Source: Candidatus Blastococcus massiliensis AP3
GTDB lineage: Bacteria; Actinomycetota; Actinomycetes; Mycobacteriales; Geodermatophilaceae
Direction: 5' to 3'
NCBI RefSeq assembly: GCF_000582785.1
Contig: NZ_HG931173.1
Coordinates: 1,144,649 to 1,208,648, forward strand
DNA length: 64,000 bases
Shown: in pieces, positions 53,302-61,940 of the stretch
Layout of the letters: each line of letters opens with the position of its first letter
Position numbering within the stretch: the stretch's first letter is position 1
Translations under genes and position numbers: made by a program
Notes under the pieces: generated by a model
Databases searched by the model: none
What the model was told of the DNA's origin: nothing
What the model saw: only the letters and a program-made list of their open reading frames with translations

Positions 53302-53343
53302 CGGATCCGGGTCCCGCGAGACGTCTCGTGGAACCCGGATCCG
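53302..53343 (-). terminator. Second tandem hairpin after the oxygenase gene
   Basis: The arms 53302-53312 (cggatccgggt) and 53333-53343 pair perfectly, and the centre carries a further gagacgtctc palindrome. It starts 14 bases past the minus-strand stop at 53357, so it should end the oxygenase transcript. Confidence 0.75.
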
Positions 53344-53356
53344 ATGTCAGGTCAGC

Positions 53357-54127
53357 TCACCGGTTCTGGGCCGTCGCACTGCCGAAGATCTTGGTCTTGA
53401 CCTTGACAGCGGTGTCGTAGTGACGGGCGAACATCCGCTTGAGCGGACCGGCCGCCTCCGGCGACCACCCCGTGGTGCGGGCGACGGTGCTGCCCTCCGG
53501 CACCAGCTCGTAGGCATAGGTCGCGATGGACTTGCGGGTCACCCCCGGCGGGAGGCTCATCTTCTTGAACCCGTGGTAGGTGCGGTCGTCGGTGACCATG
53601 ATGAGTCCGCGGTTGAACAGCGGCTCGATCGCCACGGGATCGCCGTCCGGGCTCGTCTTCACCAGCAGGCGTCCGTCGTACTCCGGCTTCCAGTCCTTGT
53701 TCACGTAGAAGAGGACGTTGAGCGTCCGCAGCCAGTTCGAGTGCAGCGGGTGCATGTTGAAGTCCACGTGGGTGTCCAGGAAGCCACCGTCGCCGCTCTG
53801 GTGGAAGCCCCCGCCGTGGAAAGCCGGGTCGACGAAGAGGTCCTTCCCCGTCAGCGTGCTGATGAACTGCTTGAACTGGTCGCTCATCAGGGCGTCGTAG
53901 AACGCCTTGCTGGTCGGCCCCTGCTCGGCGACGCTCGACAGCTCGTGCTTGTCGCCGAACACGTAGTCCCGCGACTTCGGCATCGCCTCCGGGGAGGGGA
54001 ACTCCGCCAGCAGCTTCTCGGCGGTCTCGACGTCGAGGAAGTTGTCGATGATCAGGTGGGGAAAGGGCTCCGCGGACCGGAATTGGGCAGCGAGCTCCTC
54101 GCCGCGGTCGATCCATTCGTTGAACAT
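53357..54127 (-). CDS. 2-oxoglutarate/Fe(II)-dependent oxygenase (prolyl-4-hydroxylase-like)
   Basis: 256 residues from ATG 54127, with ctaggagctgac upstream. The iron facial triad is H120, D122 (THVDFNMHP) and H185 (DRTYHGF); the 2-oxoglutarate arginine is R198 in TRKSIATYAY. The N-terminus FPHLIIDNFLDVETAEKLL is typical of the P4H/2OG-Fe oxygenase family. The substrate is unknown; location inside the polysaccharide locus suggests modification of a surface glycan or of a protein substrate. It has its own tandem terminator and is probably monocistronic. Confidence 0.85.
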   Translation of the reverse strand: MFNEWIDRGEELAAQFRSAEPFPHLIIDNFLDVETAEKLLAEFPSPEAMPKSRDYVFGDKHELSSVAEQGPTSKAFYDALMSDQFKQFISTLTGKDLFVDPAFHGGGFHQSGDGGFLDTHVDFNMHPLHSNWLRTLNVLFYVNKDWKPEYDGRLLVKTSPDGDPVAIEPLFNRGLIMVTDDRTYHGFKKMSLPPGVTRKSIATYAYELVPEGSTVARTTGWSPEAAGPLKRMFARHYDTAVKVKTKIFGSATAQNR

Positions 54128-54223
54128 GTCAGCTCCTAGTGGATGCCTGGTCAGCGGGCATTTCCAGTCCGCGAAAAACGGATCCCGCGCGCGATCGACA
54201 TTAGTTATGGCACCCTCACCCGG

Positions 54224-55540
54224 CTACGGTCGCTGACCCTTTCGGGGGGCGTTCCGAAGGGCCCTGGGGAGCCGCTGTCCGACCACGGCGCCGGCTCGCG
54301 CCACGCGGTCCGGCCGACCCTGCGCGGCCGGCGCCAGGATCAGGCCGCGCACAGCGGCGGCGGCCAGCACGGGGCCCACGGCCAGCCCGAGCGGCGCCCA
54401 CTGCGCCCCGCTCTCGACCGTGATCACCATGACGACGACCGCGGCGAGCCCGGCGAACTCGAGCGAGCGCAGGAGGAGCACTCGCCGCTGCTGGCGATGG
54501 ACCGTGGCCAACGCGGAGTACGGCAGGAGGACGGCGCCCGCGACCGCATAGGCCGACCACCCGGCGACCGCCGGCAGGGGGACCTCGTACTGCCCTCCCG
54601 CCAGGAGCGGGCCGAGCCACGGCAGGAGCAGGCAGATGGCCGCGCCGATGAGTGCGACGCCCACGGCCAGGCCCGCGGCGACGCGGTCGGCCTTCCGCAG
54701 GGTGTCGCTCACCGGCCTGTCCCTGAGCGCCACGAAATGAGGGAGCAGGAACGAGCCCAGCCCGGCGACCAGCACCAGGGTGGGCGCGGTGAGGACCCGG
54801 GCGGCCTCGATCGGGCCGTAGGCAGCCGCCCCCGCCACGGCGACGACGACGACGCGCACCACGGTGAGCAGGGTCGGCCGGATCGTCTGGGCGGCGGCAC
54901 GCCACACGCCGAAGGCGAAGACCGTGCGCAGCGCCGGGTTCCGCCACGGTCCCCGGGGTCGTTCGGCGTCCGGCAGCCGCCACCAGGCGACCAGTGAGGC
55001 GCCGGTCTGGCCGACCAGGACCGCCACGACGAACGAGGCCACGGTCAGCTCACCGTCGATCCGGAGGGCGACGAGCGTGGCCAGGGAGAGCAGGAGACTG
55101 CCGCCGTCGACCGCCGGCAGGGACCAGAAGCGCCCGGTGGCCATGAGCAGCCGCCGCAGCGTGTCCTCAACGATGAACACCGCCGTGGCGAGTCCGAGCA
55201 GGAGCCCCGCCCACACCGGGAGGACACCGGTCGCCAGTGCGGCCGCCGCACCCAGGACCGCGGCGGCCGTCGACACCAGCGCCGCCCACCCGTGCAGGCC
55301 CGCGCGGGTCCGCTCGTCCCCGCGGTCCAGCACGGTCAGCGAGTCCCCGACCAGTCCGCTGCAGACGGCCGTGGCCAGTACCACCAGGCCGTATCCGAGG
55401 GCGAAGGTGGCCAGCCCCGCAGCACCCAGGAAGCGGGCCGCCGCGACCTGGAGCACCAGGCCGGCGAGCGCCTGCGTCACTTGGCCGGCGACCGCTCCGG
55501 TGACCGGCCGTCGCAGGACGGACAGCGATCGCACCTTCAC
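54224..55540 (-). CDS. Oligosaccharide flippase family protein (Wzx-like)
   Basis: 438 residues from GTG 55540, with gggaggatggatcg upstream. Twelve to fourteen membrane segments have the MOP/Wzx layout, e.g. AGQVTQALAGLVLQVAAARF, YGPIEAARVLTAPTLVLVAG and FLLPHFVALRDRPVSDTL. It would translocate undecaprenyl-linked repeat units across the membrane. It is downstream of the giant secreted protein gene. The AT-richer stretch 54128-54223 before the oxygenase may hold that gene's promoter. Confidence 0.85.
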   Translation of the reverse strand: MKVRSLSVLRRPVTGAVAGQVTQALAGLVLQVAAARFLGAAGLATFALGYGLVVLATAVCSGLVGDSLTVLDRGDERTRAGLHGWAALVSTAAAVLGAAAALATGVLPVWAGLLLGLATAVFIVEDTLRRLLMATGRFWSLPAVDGGSLLLSLATLVALRIDGELTVASFVVAVLVGQTGASLVAWWRLPDAERPRGPWRNPALRTVFAFGVWRAAAQTIRPTLLTVVRVVVVAVAGAAAYGPIEAARVLTAPTLVLVAGLGSFLLPHFVALRDRPVSDTLRKADRVAAGLAVGVALIGAAICLLLPWLGPLLAGGQYEVPLPAVAGWSAYAVAGAVLLPYSALATVHRQQRRVLLLRSLEFAGLAAVVVMVITVESGAQWAPLGLAVGPVLAAAAVRGLILAPAAQGRPDRVARAGAVVGQRLPRALRNAPRKGQRP

Positions 55541-55562
55541 CGATCCATCCTCCCCGAGAGGG

Positions 55563-55594
55563 ACGCCCGGCCGGATGGTGTTCCAGCCGGGCGT
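55563..55594 (-). terminator. 9-bp hairpin after the giant PKD protein gene
   Basis: The arms 55563-55571 (acgcccggc) and 55586-55594 pair perfectly across a 14-base loop, 20 bases past the stop at 55614 and just upstream of the flippase start. It may be a terminator or an attenuator. Confidence 0.5.
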
Positions 55595-55613
55595 GCCCCT
55601 TCGGAGGGAGTGG

Positions 55614-58600
55614 TCAGCCGATCGCGCGCACCGCGAAGCCGGTGAACCGGACCGCGGTGGGCGCGGTGGCGCTGCCGGCGAGATAGGCGGAGATGCCCAC
55701 GGCACCGGCTGCCTGCAGCGACGGAGTGGCGTCGGTCCTGGTGAGCGTGGGCGCGAGCGGCTCGGACTGACCGTCCGCCCACACGGTCGCGGCGAGCTGT
55801 GCCGTGCCGGTGCCCGCCACGCGCAGCCGGACGTTGAGCGGGGTGCCCGGCGCCGAGCTCACCCCCGGGACGACGACCTCACCACCGATGACCGTCTCGG
55901 TGAACGAGCCGGACAGCCGGGTGATGGCCAGCCGCACGGTGCCGTCGGTCAGGAACCGCAGGCGGGCCCGGTAGAGGTCGGTCGCACTGACCCGCCGCCC
56001 CGCGATGTAGACCGACGTCCCGCCGCCCGTGGGTGCCTGCTCCAGCGCGAGCGAGGCGTGCACGTCCACGTCGGAGAGCGACACCCCGGAGAGGAACGAG
56101 CCGGTGTTGTTGCCCGGCGCCGTCAGCTCCAGCCGCGCCGCACCCGGGGTGACCGACTGACGGTTGCCTCCGAACTGCACCGTCCAGTCGCCGCCGACGT
56201 CCGCGGTTCCCAGCCCCCCGGTGACCGTGCGGGCGAAGGTGTCGACCGCCACGGGAGCGGGGGCACCCGGGTCCTCCGGACCGTCGGGCGACACCACGGT
56301 GACGGACTCGGTGGCCGTGTCCGTCGCACCCTGCTCGTCGGTCACCGTCAGCGTCACCGTGTACGTCCCGGCTGCCGCGTAGGTGTGGTTCGCCGTCGCG
56401 CCGGTCCCCGTGGCGCCGTCTCCGAAGTTCCAGCCGTAGGAAGCGACGGTGCCGTCGGCATCGGAGGAGGCGGAGGCGTCCACGGACACCGCCAGCCCCT
56501 CCACGGCGGACGTGAACGTCGCCGTCGGCGCCTGGTTGGTCTCCGGAGCCGGCGCCGGAGCGCCCACCGGCACCGCGGTGAGCCCGGTGAACCGCACGAC
56601 GACCGGACGGGTGGACGAGGCAGACAGGTAGCCGGACAGGCCGATCGAACCGGCGGCCTGCAGCGAGGACGTCGAGTCGGTACGGGTCACCGTCGGCTCG
56701 GCCGGCTCGTCGGTGCCCGCGGCCCACACGCTCGCCGCGAGCTCGGTGGTGCCGACGCCCTCAGCCAGGGCCCGGACGTTCAGCACAGTGCCTGCGGTGT
56801 AGGTCAGTCCGGGGACCACCTGCTCCCCGCCGATCACCGTCTCGCTGGCCGTGCCGGAGAGCCGGGTGAAGGCGACCCGCACCGAACCGTCGGCCAGGAC
56901 CCGGACCCGCGTGCGGTACTCCTGGTTCGTCCCGACCCGCCGGACGGGGAGGTAGACCGACGCCCCGCCACCGGTGGGCACCTCGGCCAGCGAGAGCGCC
57001 GTCCGGAGGTCGACGCTCGTCTGCGAGACACCCGCGAGGTAGGAGCCCGTGTTGGTGCCCGGGGTCAGGTTCAGCACCGCCGCGCCCGGGGCCACCGACT
57101 GGCGGTTCCCGCCGGCGGACACCACCCAGGTGCCGCCCACGTCCGCGGCGCCCAGGCCACCGGTCGCGGTCCGTCCGAAGGCGTCCGCGGCCAGGACCGT
57201 CGCCTCGACGACCGACACGACCTGCTCGGACGTACCGGTCGCGCCGTCGTCGTCGGTCACGCGGAGCGTCACGGTGTACGTGCCCGCTGCCGCGTAGACG
57301 TGCTGCGCCGTCGCACCAGTGCCGGTCGACCCGTCACCGAAGTCCCACTCGTGGGAGGCGACGGTGCCGTCCGTGTCGGCGGAGGCCGTCCCGTCGACGG
57401 AGACCGTCAGGCCGGACGTGGCAGCGGAGAACGCAGCCGTCGGAGCGGCGTTCGGCGGCGGGTCGGTCACCGTCACCGGAGCCGACACCTGTGCGGTCGC
57501 ACCGTCGTCGTCGGTCACCGTCAGCGTCACCGGGTACGTGCCGGCCGCCGCGTAGACGTGCTGCGCCGTCGCACCGGTGCCCGTCGACCCGTCACCGAAG
57601 TCCCACGCGTACGAGGCGATGCTGCCGTCCTCGTCGGTCGAGCCACGGCCGTCGAACGAGGCCTCGAGGTCGGCCACCGTGGAGGTGAACGCGGCCGTCG
57701 GCAGCAGGTTGATGGCGCTCCCGGTGGCCCCGACGCTGTAGTGATTGGCCACCCGGTCGGCCGACAGCGCGGTCGGGTAGACGGCGACCTCGTCGATGCG
57801 GCCGGCGAAGTAGGCGGCACCGGACCAGCTGGTGTCACCACCCACGCGCCAGTAGCCGTTGTAGACCTGCGCCGACGTCGTGTCGGTCCGCGAACCGACC
57901 AGGACGCCGTCGACGTACAGCGCCATGCCCGCCGGGCTCAGCGACGCGGCGACGTGGTGCCACTGCCCGTCGTTGTAGGCGTCCGGGCTGGTGACGACCC
58001 GTTCTGCCCCCGGGTAGACACCGAAGTTCAGCCGGCCGGCGGCGTTCATGTACACGTGCCGGTCGTAGTTGCTGCTGTTCCCGGTCGCCGAGCTGCCGAA
58101 GCCGAGGATCTTGCCGCCGGAGGTGGTCGTGGTCTGGAACCAGGCCTCGACGGTGAACGTCTGCGGGCCACCGACGAGCGACTGCGTGGACAGGAAGCCC
58201 CGGTTGGCGCCGAGGGTCGTGGCGTTGAACTGGTAGGCGGTGTCGGGGTCACCCGTGACCGCACCGGTCACGCCCCTCGTCGGGGTCGTCCCGTTCGCGC
58301 CGGTCCGGACGGCCAGGTCACCCGCACCTGCGTAGTCGTACGCGACGTCGCCGGAGGGCTCGCCCAGCGGCCAGTAGTGCGTCGCGCCGTCGCCCCGCAC
58401 GGTGTCGCTGTAGGGCCGCGGAGCGATGTCGCCCTCGGCGACCTCCACCGACAGCCACGGCGAGTTCGCCCGGTTGCCCGTGGGGTCGAAGGCGCTCACC
58501 CGGTAGGTGTGCGCACCGGCGGACACCCCGAGGTCGACGAAGCCCATCGCCTGCGGGCTCCACCAGATGGACGACCGCGTCGTCTCGTACACGGGGACGG

Positions 58601-60206
58601 GGTCGTTGTCCCGGTAGACCCGGTAGACCAGGTGCTCGTTGTCCTGGTCGTTGGTGGTGCTCCACTTGACGCGGACCATGCCGCCCATCGGGGAGTCCAC
58701 CGACGGCGCCAGAGCGCCCGCGGCCGGCCCCACGCGGTTCGGGGCGCTGCTCGGCACCGCGTAGCGGACCAGACCCTGCTGACCCGTGCCGTTGACGCGG
58801 GGGAACTCACCGCCGTAGACGACGTACTGGTCGTTGCCCGCGACGCTCCACCCGGCCTGGTACTGCTTCGTGTACGACCCCATCGCCATCGTGGGGAACC
58901 AGGTGAGCAGCGAGGGAGCCGGCTTGCCCTGCAGCAGGGTTCCGCTGGAGGGGTACTGCCTCTCGTTGACGTGCACGATCGTGCCGTCGGGCTTCACCCG
59001 GCTGTTGGTCAGCGTGCTGGAGCCCACGGTGCCCGTCGCCTCCGCGCTGACGGCGGTGGCGTAGCGGTGGATGCGCGGGTTGTGCTCGTGGTAGCCGCCG
59101 ATGTTGGCGCAGACGTGCGGGTGGCCGGCGATGTACACCGCGCCACCGAGCGGGAAGCTGGAGTAGGTGTCGCCCTGGCAGTCGTTGATCCAGACCACCG
59201 CTCCGCCGTCGGCGGCCGCGGCGAACCCGCCCTCGAGGTTGCCGGGCCCGTAGAAGTCGTACGACGTGCCGTAGACGTTCGTGCCGTCGGTCGACAGGTT
59301 GTTCACCGCACCGTTGATGCCCTGGTTGGTGATCAGCTGGTTGATCGCGAACGGCCGGGTGGCCCCCGTGACCGCGTCCAGCGCTCCGACGCCGGTCGCC
59401 TTGACACCGTTCAACGTGTCGAAGTGCCCGGCGGCGACGACCTGCGACCCACCGCTGGTGACGACCAGCGAACGGACCACGTCGCTGAGCGCCGTGTTCG
59501 TCGTCCCGCTCTGGGGACGGTTGAGCATCGGCCCGGTGCCGGGGACCGGGTTCCAGGGCAGCAGCGCCCCGTTGGTGGCCGAGAACGCCGCGAGACGGTG
59601 CCGGCTCTCCGAGCCCACCTGGGTGAACGCGCCGCCCACGTACACGGTGTCGCCCGAGGTGGCGATGGCGTTCACGCGGCCGTAGACGTTGGGCCGGAAG
59701 TCGGGGACCAGCTGACCGGTCGCGGTGCTGTAGGCCGCGATGCGCCGGCGCGGCTCGCCGTTCGCCTGGGTGAAGTCACCGCCGACGTAGATGCGCGAGC
59801 CGTCCGGCGAGGCCGCGACGACCATCGCCTGGGCGTCGAGGTCCGGAGCGAAGGAGGTGACCAGCTGCCCGGTGCGGATGTCGTAGGCGAGCAGGTTGCG
59901 GCGCACCGTCTCCTGCGTCCCTTCGGGCGCGCCGGCGGGACGCGCCCGGGTGAACTCACCGGCTGCGTACACGGTGTTGCCGACGACGACCTGGGACCAG
60001 ACGACGCCGTTGATCTGCACGGTGGGCAGGGCGTCCGCGGTCACCGTCGTCGGAGTGGCCGGGTTGGTCGGGTCGAGTGGTGCGGAGTCCGCACGGGCCG
60101 TCCCCGAGAAGGCCATCCCCAGCGTGCCGACCGCCAGCAGCAGAGCCATGAGCCCCGCCAGTGCCGCGCGCGGCGCCGCCATGCGTGCAGACATCTTTTC
60201 CCCCAT
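55614..60206 (-). CDS. Giant secreted multidomain protein (propeller-like, FnIII-like, LamG, three PKD, two duplicated C-terminal modules)
   Basis: 1,530 residues from ATG 60206 (ATG 60194, after gggggaaaag, is an alternative). A signal peptide ends near ARA at ~40. Domains: beta-propeller-like repeats (~48-490; AYDIRTGQLVTSFAPDLD, DGSRIYVGGDFTQANGEPRR); an FnIII-like segment (~495-595); a LamG/concanavalin lectin (~605-823; TFTVEAWFQTTTTSGGKIL, GQWHHVAASL); PKD domains (~832-917, 917-1003, 1220-1307; SYAWDFGDGSTGTGATA). Two homologous ~210-residue modules (~1003-1215 and 1312-1530) share TGGLGxADVGG and GGNRQSVxPGAA. There is no LPxTG or membrane anchor. It is probably a surface adhesin or glycan-binding protein. 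Confidence 0.85.
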   Translation of the reverse strand: MGEKMSARMAAPRAALAGLMALLLAVGTLGMAFSGTARADSAPLDPTNPATPTTVTADALPTVQINGVVWSQVVVGNTVYAAGEFTRARPAGAPEGTQETVRRNLLAYDIRTGQLVTSFAPDLDAQAMVVAASPDGSRIYVGGDFTQANGEPRRRIAAYSTATGQLVPDFRPNVYGRVNAIATSGDTVYVGGAFTQVGSESRHRLAAFSATNGALLPWNPVPGTGPMLNRPQSGTTNTALSDVVRSLVVTSGGSQVVAAGHFDTLNGVKATGVGALDAVTGATRPFAINQLITNQGINGAVNNLSTDGTNVYGTSYDFYGPGNLEGGFAAAADGGAVVWINDCQGDTYSSFPLGGAVYIAGHPHVCANIGGYHEHNPRIHRYATAVSAEATGTVGSSTLTNSRVKPDGTIVHVNERQYPSSGTLLQGKPAPSLLTWFPTMAMGSYTKQYQAGWSVAGNDQYVVYGGEFPRVNGTGQQGLVRYAVPSSAPNRVGPAAGALAPSVDSPMGGMVRVKWSTTNDQDNEHLVYRVYRDNDPVPVYETTRSSIWWSPQAMGFVDLGVSAGAHTYRVSAFDPTGNRANSPWLSVEVAEGDIAPRPYSDTVRGDGATHYWPLGEPSGDVAYDYAGAGDLAVRTGANGTTPTRGVTGAVTGDPDTAYQFNATTLGANRGFLSTQSLVGGPQTFTVEAWFQTTTTSGGKILGFGSSATGNSSNYDRHVYMNAAGRLNFGVYPGAERVVTSPDAYNDGQWHHVAASLSPAGMALYVDGVLVGSRTDTTSAQVYNGYWRVGGDTSWSGAAYFAGRIDEVAVYPTALSADRVANHYSVGATGSAINLLPTAAFTSTVADLEASFDGRGSTDEDGSIASYAWDFGDGSTGTGATAQHVYAAAGTYPVTLTVTDDDGATAQVSAPVTVTDPPPNAAPTAAFSAATSGLTVSVDGTASADTDGTVASHEWDFGDGSTGTGATAQHVYAAAGTYTVTLRVTDDDGATGTSEQVVSVVEATVLAADAFGRTATGGLGAADVGGTWVVSAGGNRQSVAPGAAVLNLTPGTNTGSYLAGVSQTSVDLRTALSLAEVPTGGGASVYLPVRRVGTNQEYRTRVRVLADGSVRVAFTRLSGTASETVIGGEQVVPGLTYTAGTVLNVRALAEGVGTTELAASVWAAGTDEPAEPTVTRTDSTSSLQAAGSIGLSGYLSASSTRPVVVRFTGLTAVPVGAPAPAPETNQAPTATFTSAVEGLAVSVDASASSDADGTVASYGWNFGDGATGTGATANHTYAAAGTYTVTLTVTDEQGATDTATESVTVVSPDGPEDPGAPAPVAVDTFARTVTGGLGTADVGGDWTVQFGGNRQSVTPGAARLELTAPGNNTGSFLSGVSLSDVDVHASLALEQAPTGGGTSVYIAGRRVSATDLYRARLRFLTDGTVRLAITRLSGSFTETVIGGEVVVPGVSSAPGTPLNVRLRVAGTGTAQLAATVWADGQSEPLAPTLTRTDATPSLQAAGAVGISAYLAGSATAPTAVRFTGFAVRAIG
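57293..57630 (-). repeat. Near-identical DNA copies in adjacent PKD domains, period 258 bases
   Basis: Bases 57293-57372 and 57551-57630 are almost identical (about 73 of 80 by eye), exactly 86 codons apart. A third, more diverged copy lies near 56330-56470. This indicates fairly recent internal duplication. Confidence 0.75.
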
Positions 60207-60416
60207 GCTCGTGTGGCGTCGACCAGCAACCCTGGGACCGACTGACGCACACTAAGCGTGACGACGGGCTCTCAGGCATCCCTCTAACCGGTGACCGTCC
60301 TGCGAGAACGCGTCGGTCGGCCCCCATCTGTGCACTCTGAGTGATCAGGCGTGTTCACGCGGTCGCATTCCGACCCATGCTGCCCTGCAAGGGGTTCGTC
60401 CACCCGCTGCACGGAC
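60207..60416. other. Intergenic region upstream of the giant secreted protein gene
   Basis: About 210 bases with no gene. Several TTAG/TAGTGT motifs could serve as a -10 on the minus strand near 60250. No clear -35 or operator is seen. Confidence 0.3.
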
Positions 60417-60456
60417 GACGGAGCCCCCTCGAGCGTGTGCTCGAGGGGGCTCCGTC
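60417..60456 (-). terminator. Perfect 18-bp terminator hairpin of the glycosyltransferase operon
   Basis: The arms 60417-60434 (gacggagccccctcgagc) and 60439-60456 are fully complementary around the loop gtgt. It lies 21 bases past the stop at 60478 and ends the 63160-60478 operon before the giant protein gene. Confidence 0.88.
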
Positions 60457-60477
60457 CAGGTGCTGCGGCCCGGGGCG

Positions 60478-61182
60478 TCAGCGCACCGGGCCGGAGAACA
60501 CCGCCAGCGGAGCGCCGGCCTTGTAGCTGATCTCGACGGTGACGACGTCCCGTCGGTCCACCGGCACGCGGAAGACGTAGACCCCCTCGGCCGTGTCCGT
60601 CGGCGCGAGCACACCCACGAAAGGCGAGCGCGAGGGGTCGTCCAGTGGCGACGCGGGAGCGCGGTCCGGACCGGAGAAGACGTTGACCGAGATCCCGTCC
60701 AGAGGCACGTCCGTCGCCGTCTGGTTCACGACCCGCACCGTGAGCCGCAGCGCCGGACCGCCCACGTCCCCGGGGCCGGTCGGCGTGCCGTCGATCTCCT
60801 CGATGAGCGCGATCGATGCGGTGACCTCGTCCAGCGCGACCGCCTCGTCCAGCGCCACCGCGGGGAGGGCCGGCACCTCCACCTCACCGGCGTCGACCGG
60901 ATCGGTACCGGGCGGTTCCGCCGGCTCGGGTGCGGGCGTCCCGCCGGTCGGCTCGGGCTCGGGCGTCGTCGACGGCGAGGCACTCGCGACGGGGTCGCCG
61001 GTCCGTGCGTCGTCGGACTCGTCGGAGCCCGTACCGAGGACGATGCCCAGGACCACCAGCGCCGCCAGCACCGCGGCAGCCGCGGTGACGAGCAGTGCCC
61101 GGCGCCGGACGAGGAGGCTCGGGCGACCGCCCGACGCAGCCTCGTCCCCGGAGGACGAACCGGGGTTCGGAGGGGAACTCAT
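60478..61182 (-). CDS. Single-pass membrane protein of the polysaccharide locus
   Basis: 234 residues from ATG 61182, overlapping the CDP-alcohol transferase stop by 4 bases. A cytoplasmic Ser/Gly/Pro tail is followed by one membrane helix (ALLVTAAAAVLAALVVLGIV) and a Pro/Glu/Thr-rich external linker. An Ig-like beta domain follows (LRLTVRVVNQTATDVPLDGI, VYVFRVPVDRRDVVTVEISY), reminiscent of DUF4352-type extracellular domains. I do not recognise a named family. Its coupling to the glycan genes suggests a surface assembly role. Confidence 0.7.
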   Translation of the reverse strand: MSSPPNPGSSSGDEAASGGRPSLLVRRRALLVTAAAAVLAALVVLGIVLGTGSDESDDARTGDPVASASPSTTPEPEPTGGTPAPEPAEPPGTDPVDAGEVEVPALPAVALDEAVALDEVTASIALIEEIDGTPTGPGDVGGPALRLTVRVVNQTATDVPLDGISVNVFSGPDRAPASPLDDPSRSPFVGVLAPTDTAEGVYVFRVPVDRRDVVTVEISYKAGAPLAVFSGPVR

Positions 61183-61940
61183 CGCGCCAACCTGCCCATC
61201 TCTCGATACCACTTCACCGACGCGAGCGTCAGGTAGACCGCCGTCGCACCGAACAGCACGGCGTAACCGGCAACGAACAACGACGGCGCACCCAGGAGCA
61301 CGAACAGCAGGCACAGGACGCCGTAGTCGGTGGGCGCCACCATCAGGGACCGGACCACGCTGGGCCGCTCGGTGGACCGCTCCGCCCGCGTCCGCGAACC
61401 GTGCTGCGCACGGAGGGCCTCGTTCAGCAGGGTCGCGAAGAAGTGCACGACGGCCACGACGGCGAACCCCAGGGGCAGCAGGAGGAGTGCGTCGCCGTCG
61501 ACGGTGTCGAACCGGTACCAGCCGATGAGCACCGCGAGATGCAGGGTCGCGATCTTGACCGAGTCCACCATGTGGTCCAGCCACTCTCCGGCCGGCGACC
61601 CACCCCCGCGCAGCCGGGCCAGTTGACCGTCGGCTGCGTCCAGGGCGTACCCGAGGACCAGGCAGGCCGAGACCGCGAGGCCCGTCGACCAACCCGGCGA
61701 CACGAGGGCCAGCAGGGCGATGCCGGTGCCGGTGAACAGGGCACTGATGCCGGTGACCGCGTTGGGGGTGAGCCGGGCGTGGAACGCCAGGGCGGCCAGC
61801 AGTCGGCCGAGCTTCCGGTTCACGAACCGGCCGTACGCCGGTGCGCCGGCCGCACCCTTCTGGGCACCGGCCAACCGCGCGAGCGTCGCACCCAGGCTCT
61901 CGCCGTCCGGATGACGGCGGACCTGCTCCGTGACCGTCAC
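61179..61940 (-). CDS. CDP-alcohol phosphatidyltransferase family protein
   Basis: 253 residues from GTG 61940, overlapping the GT4 stop by 4 bases. The family motif is complete: D101, D104, G105, A108, R109, G118, D122 and D126 in LDAADGQLARLRGGG and GEWLDHMVDS. About five membrane segments follow. A ~55-residue soluble N-terminus precedes the first helix. It transfers a phospho-alcohol or phosphatidyl group from a CDP-activated donor. In this locus a glycan- or lipid-modifying role is plausible, but phospholipid synthesis cannot be excluded. Confidence 0.87.
   Translation of the reverse strand: MTVTEQVRRHPDGESLGATLARLAGAQKGAAGAPAYGRFVNRKLGRLLAALAFHARLTPNAVTGISALFTGTGIALLALVSPGWSTGLAVSACLVLGYALDAADGQLARLRGGGSPAGEWLDHMVDSVKIATLHLAVLIGWYRFDTVDGDALLLLPLGFAVVAVVHFFATLLNEALRAQHGSRTRAERSTERPSVVRSLMVAPTDYGVLCLLFVLLGAPSLFVAGYAVLFGATAVYLTLASVKWYREMGRLAR

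Noticed and set aside
54864-60245. A 1,793-codon open frame on the + strand opposite the giant secreted protein
   Set aside because: It is Arg/Gly/His-rich with no domains or hydrophobic pattern and mirrors the GC3 bias of the real minus-strand gene; a shadow frame.
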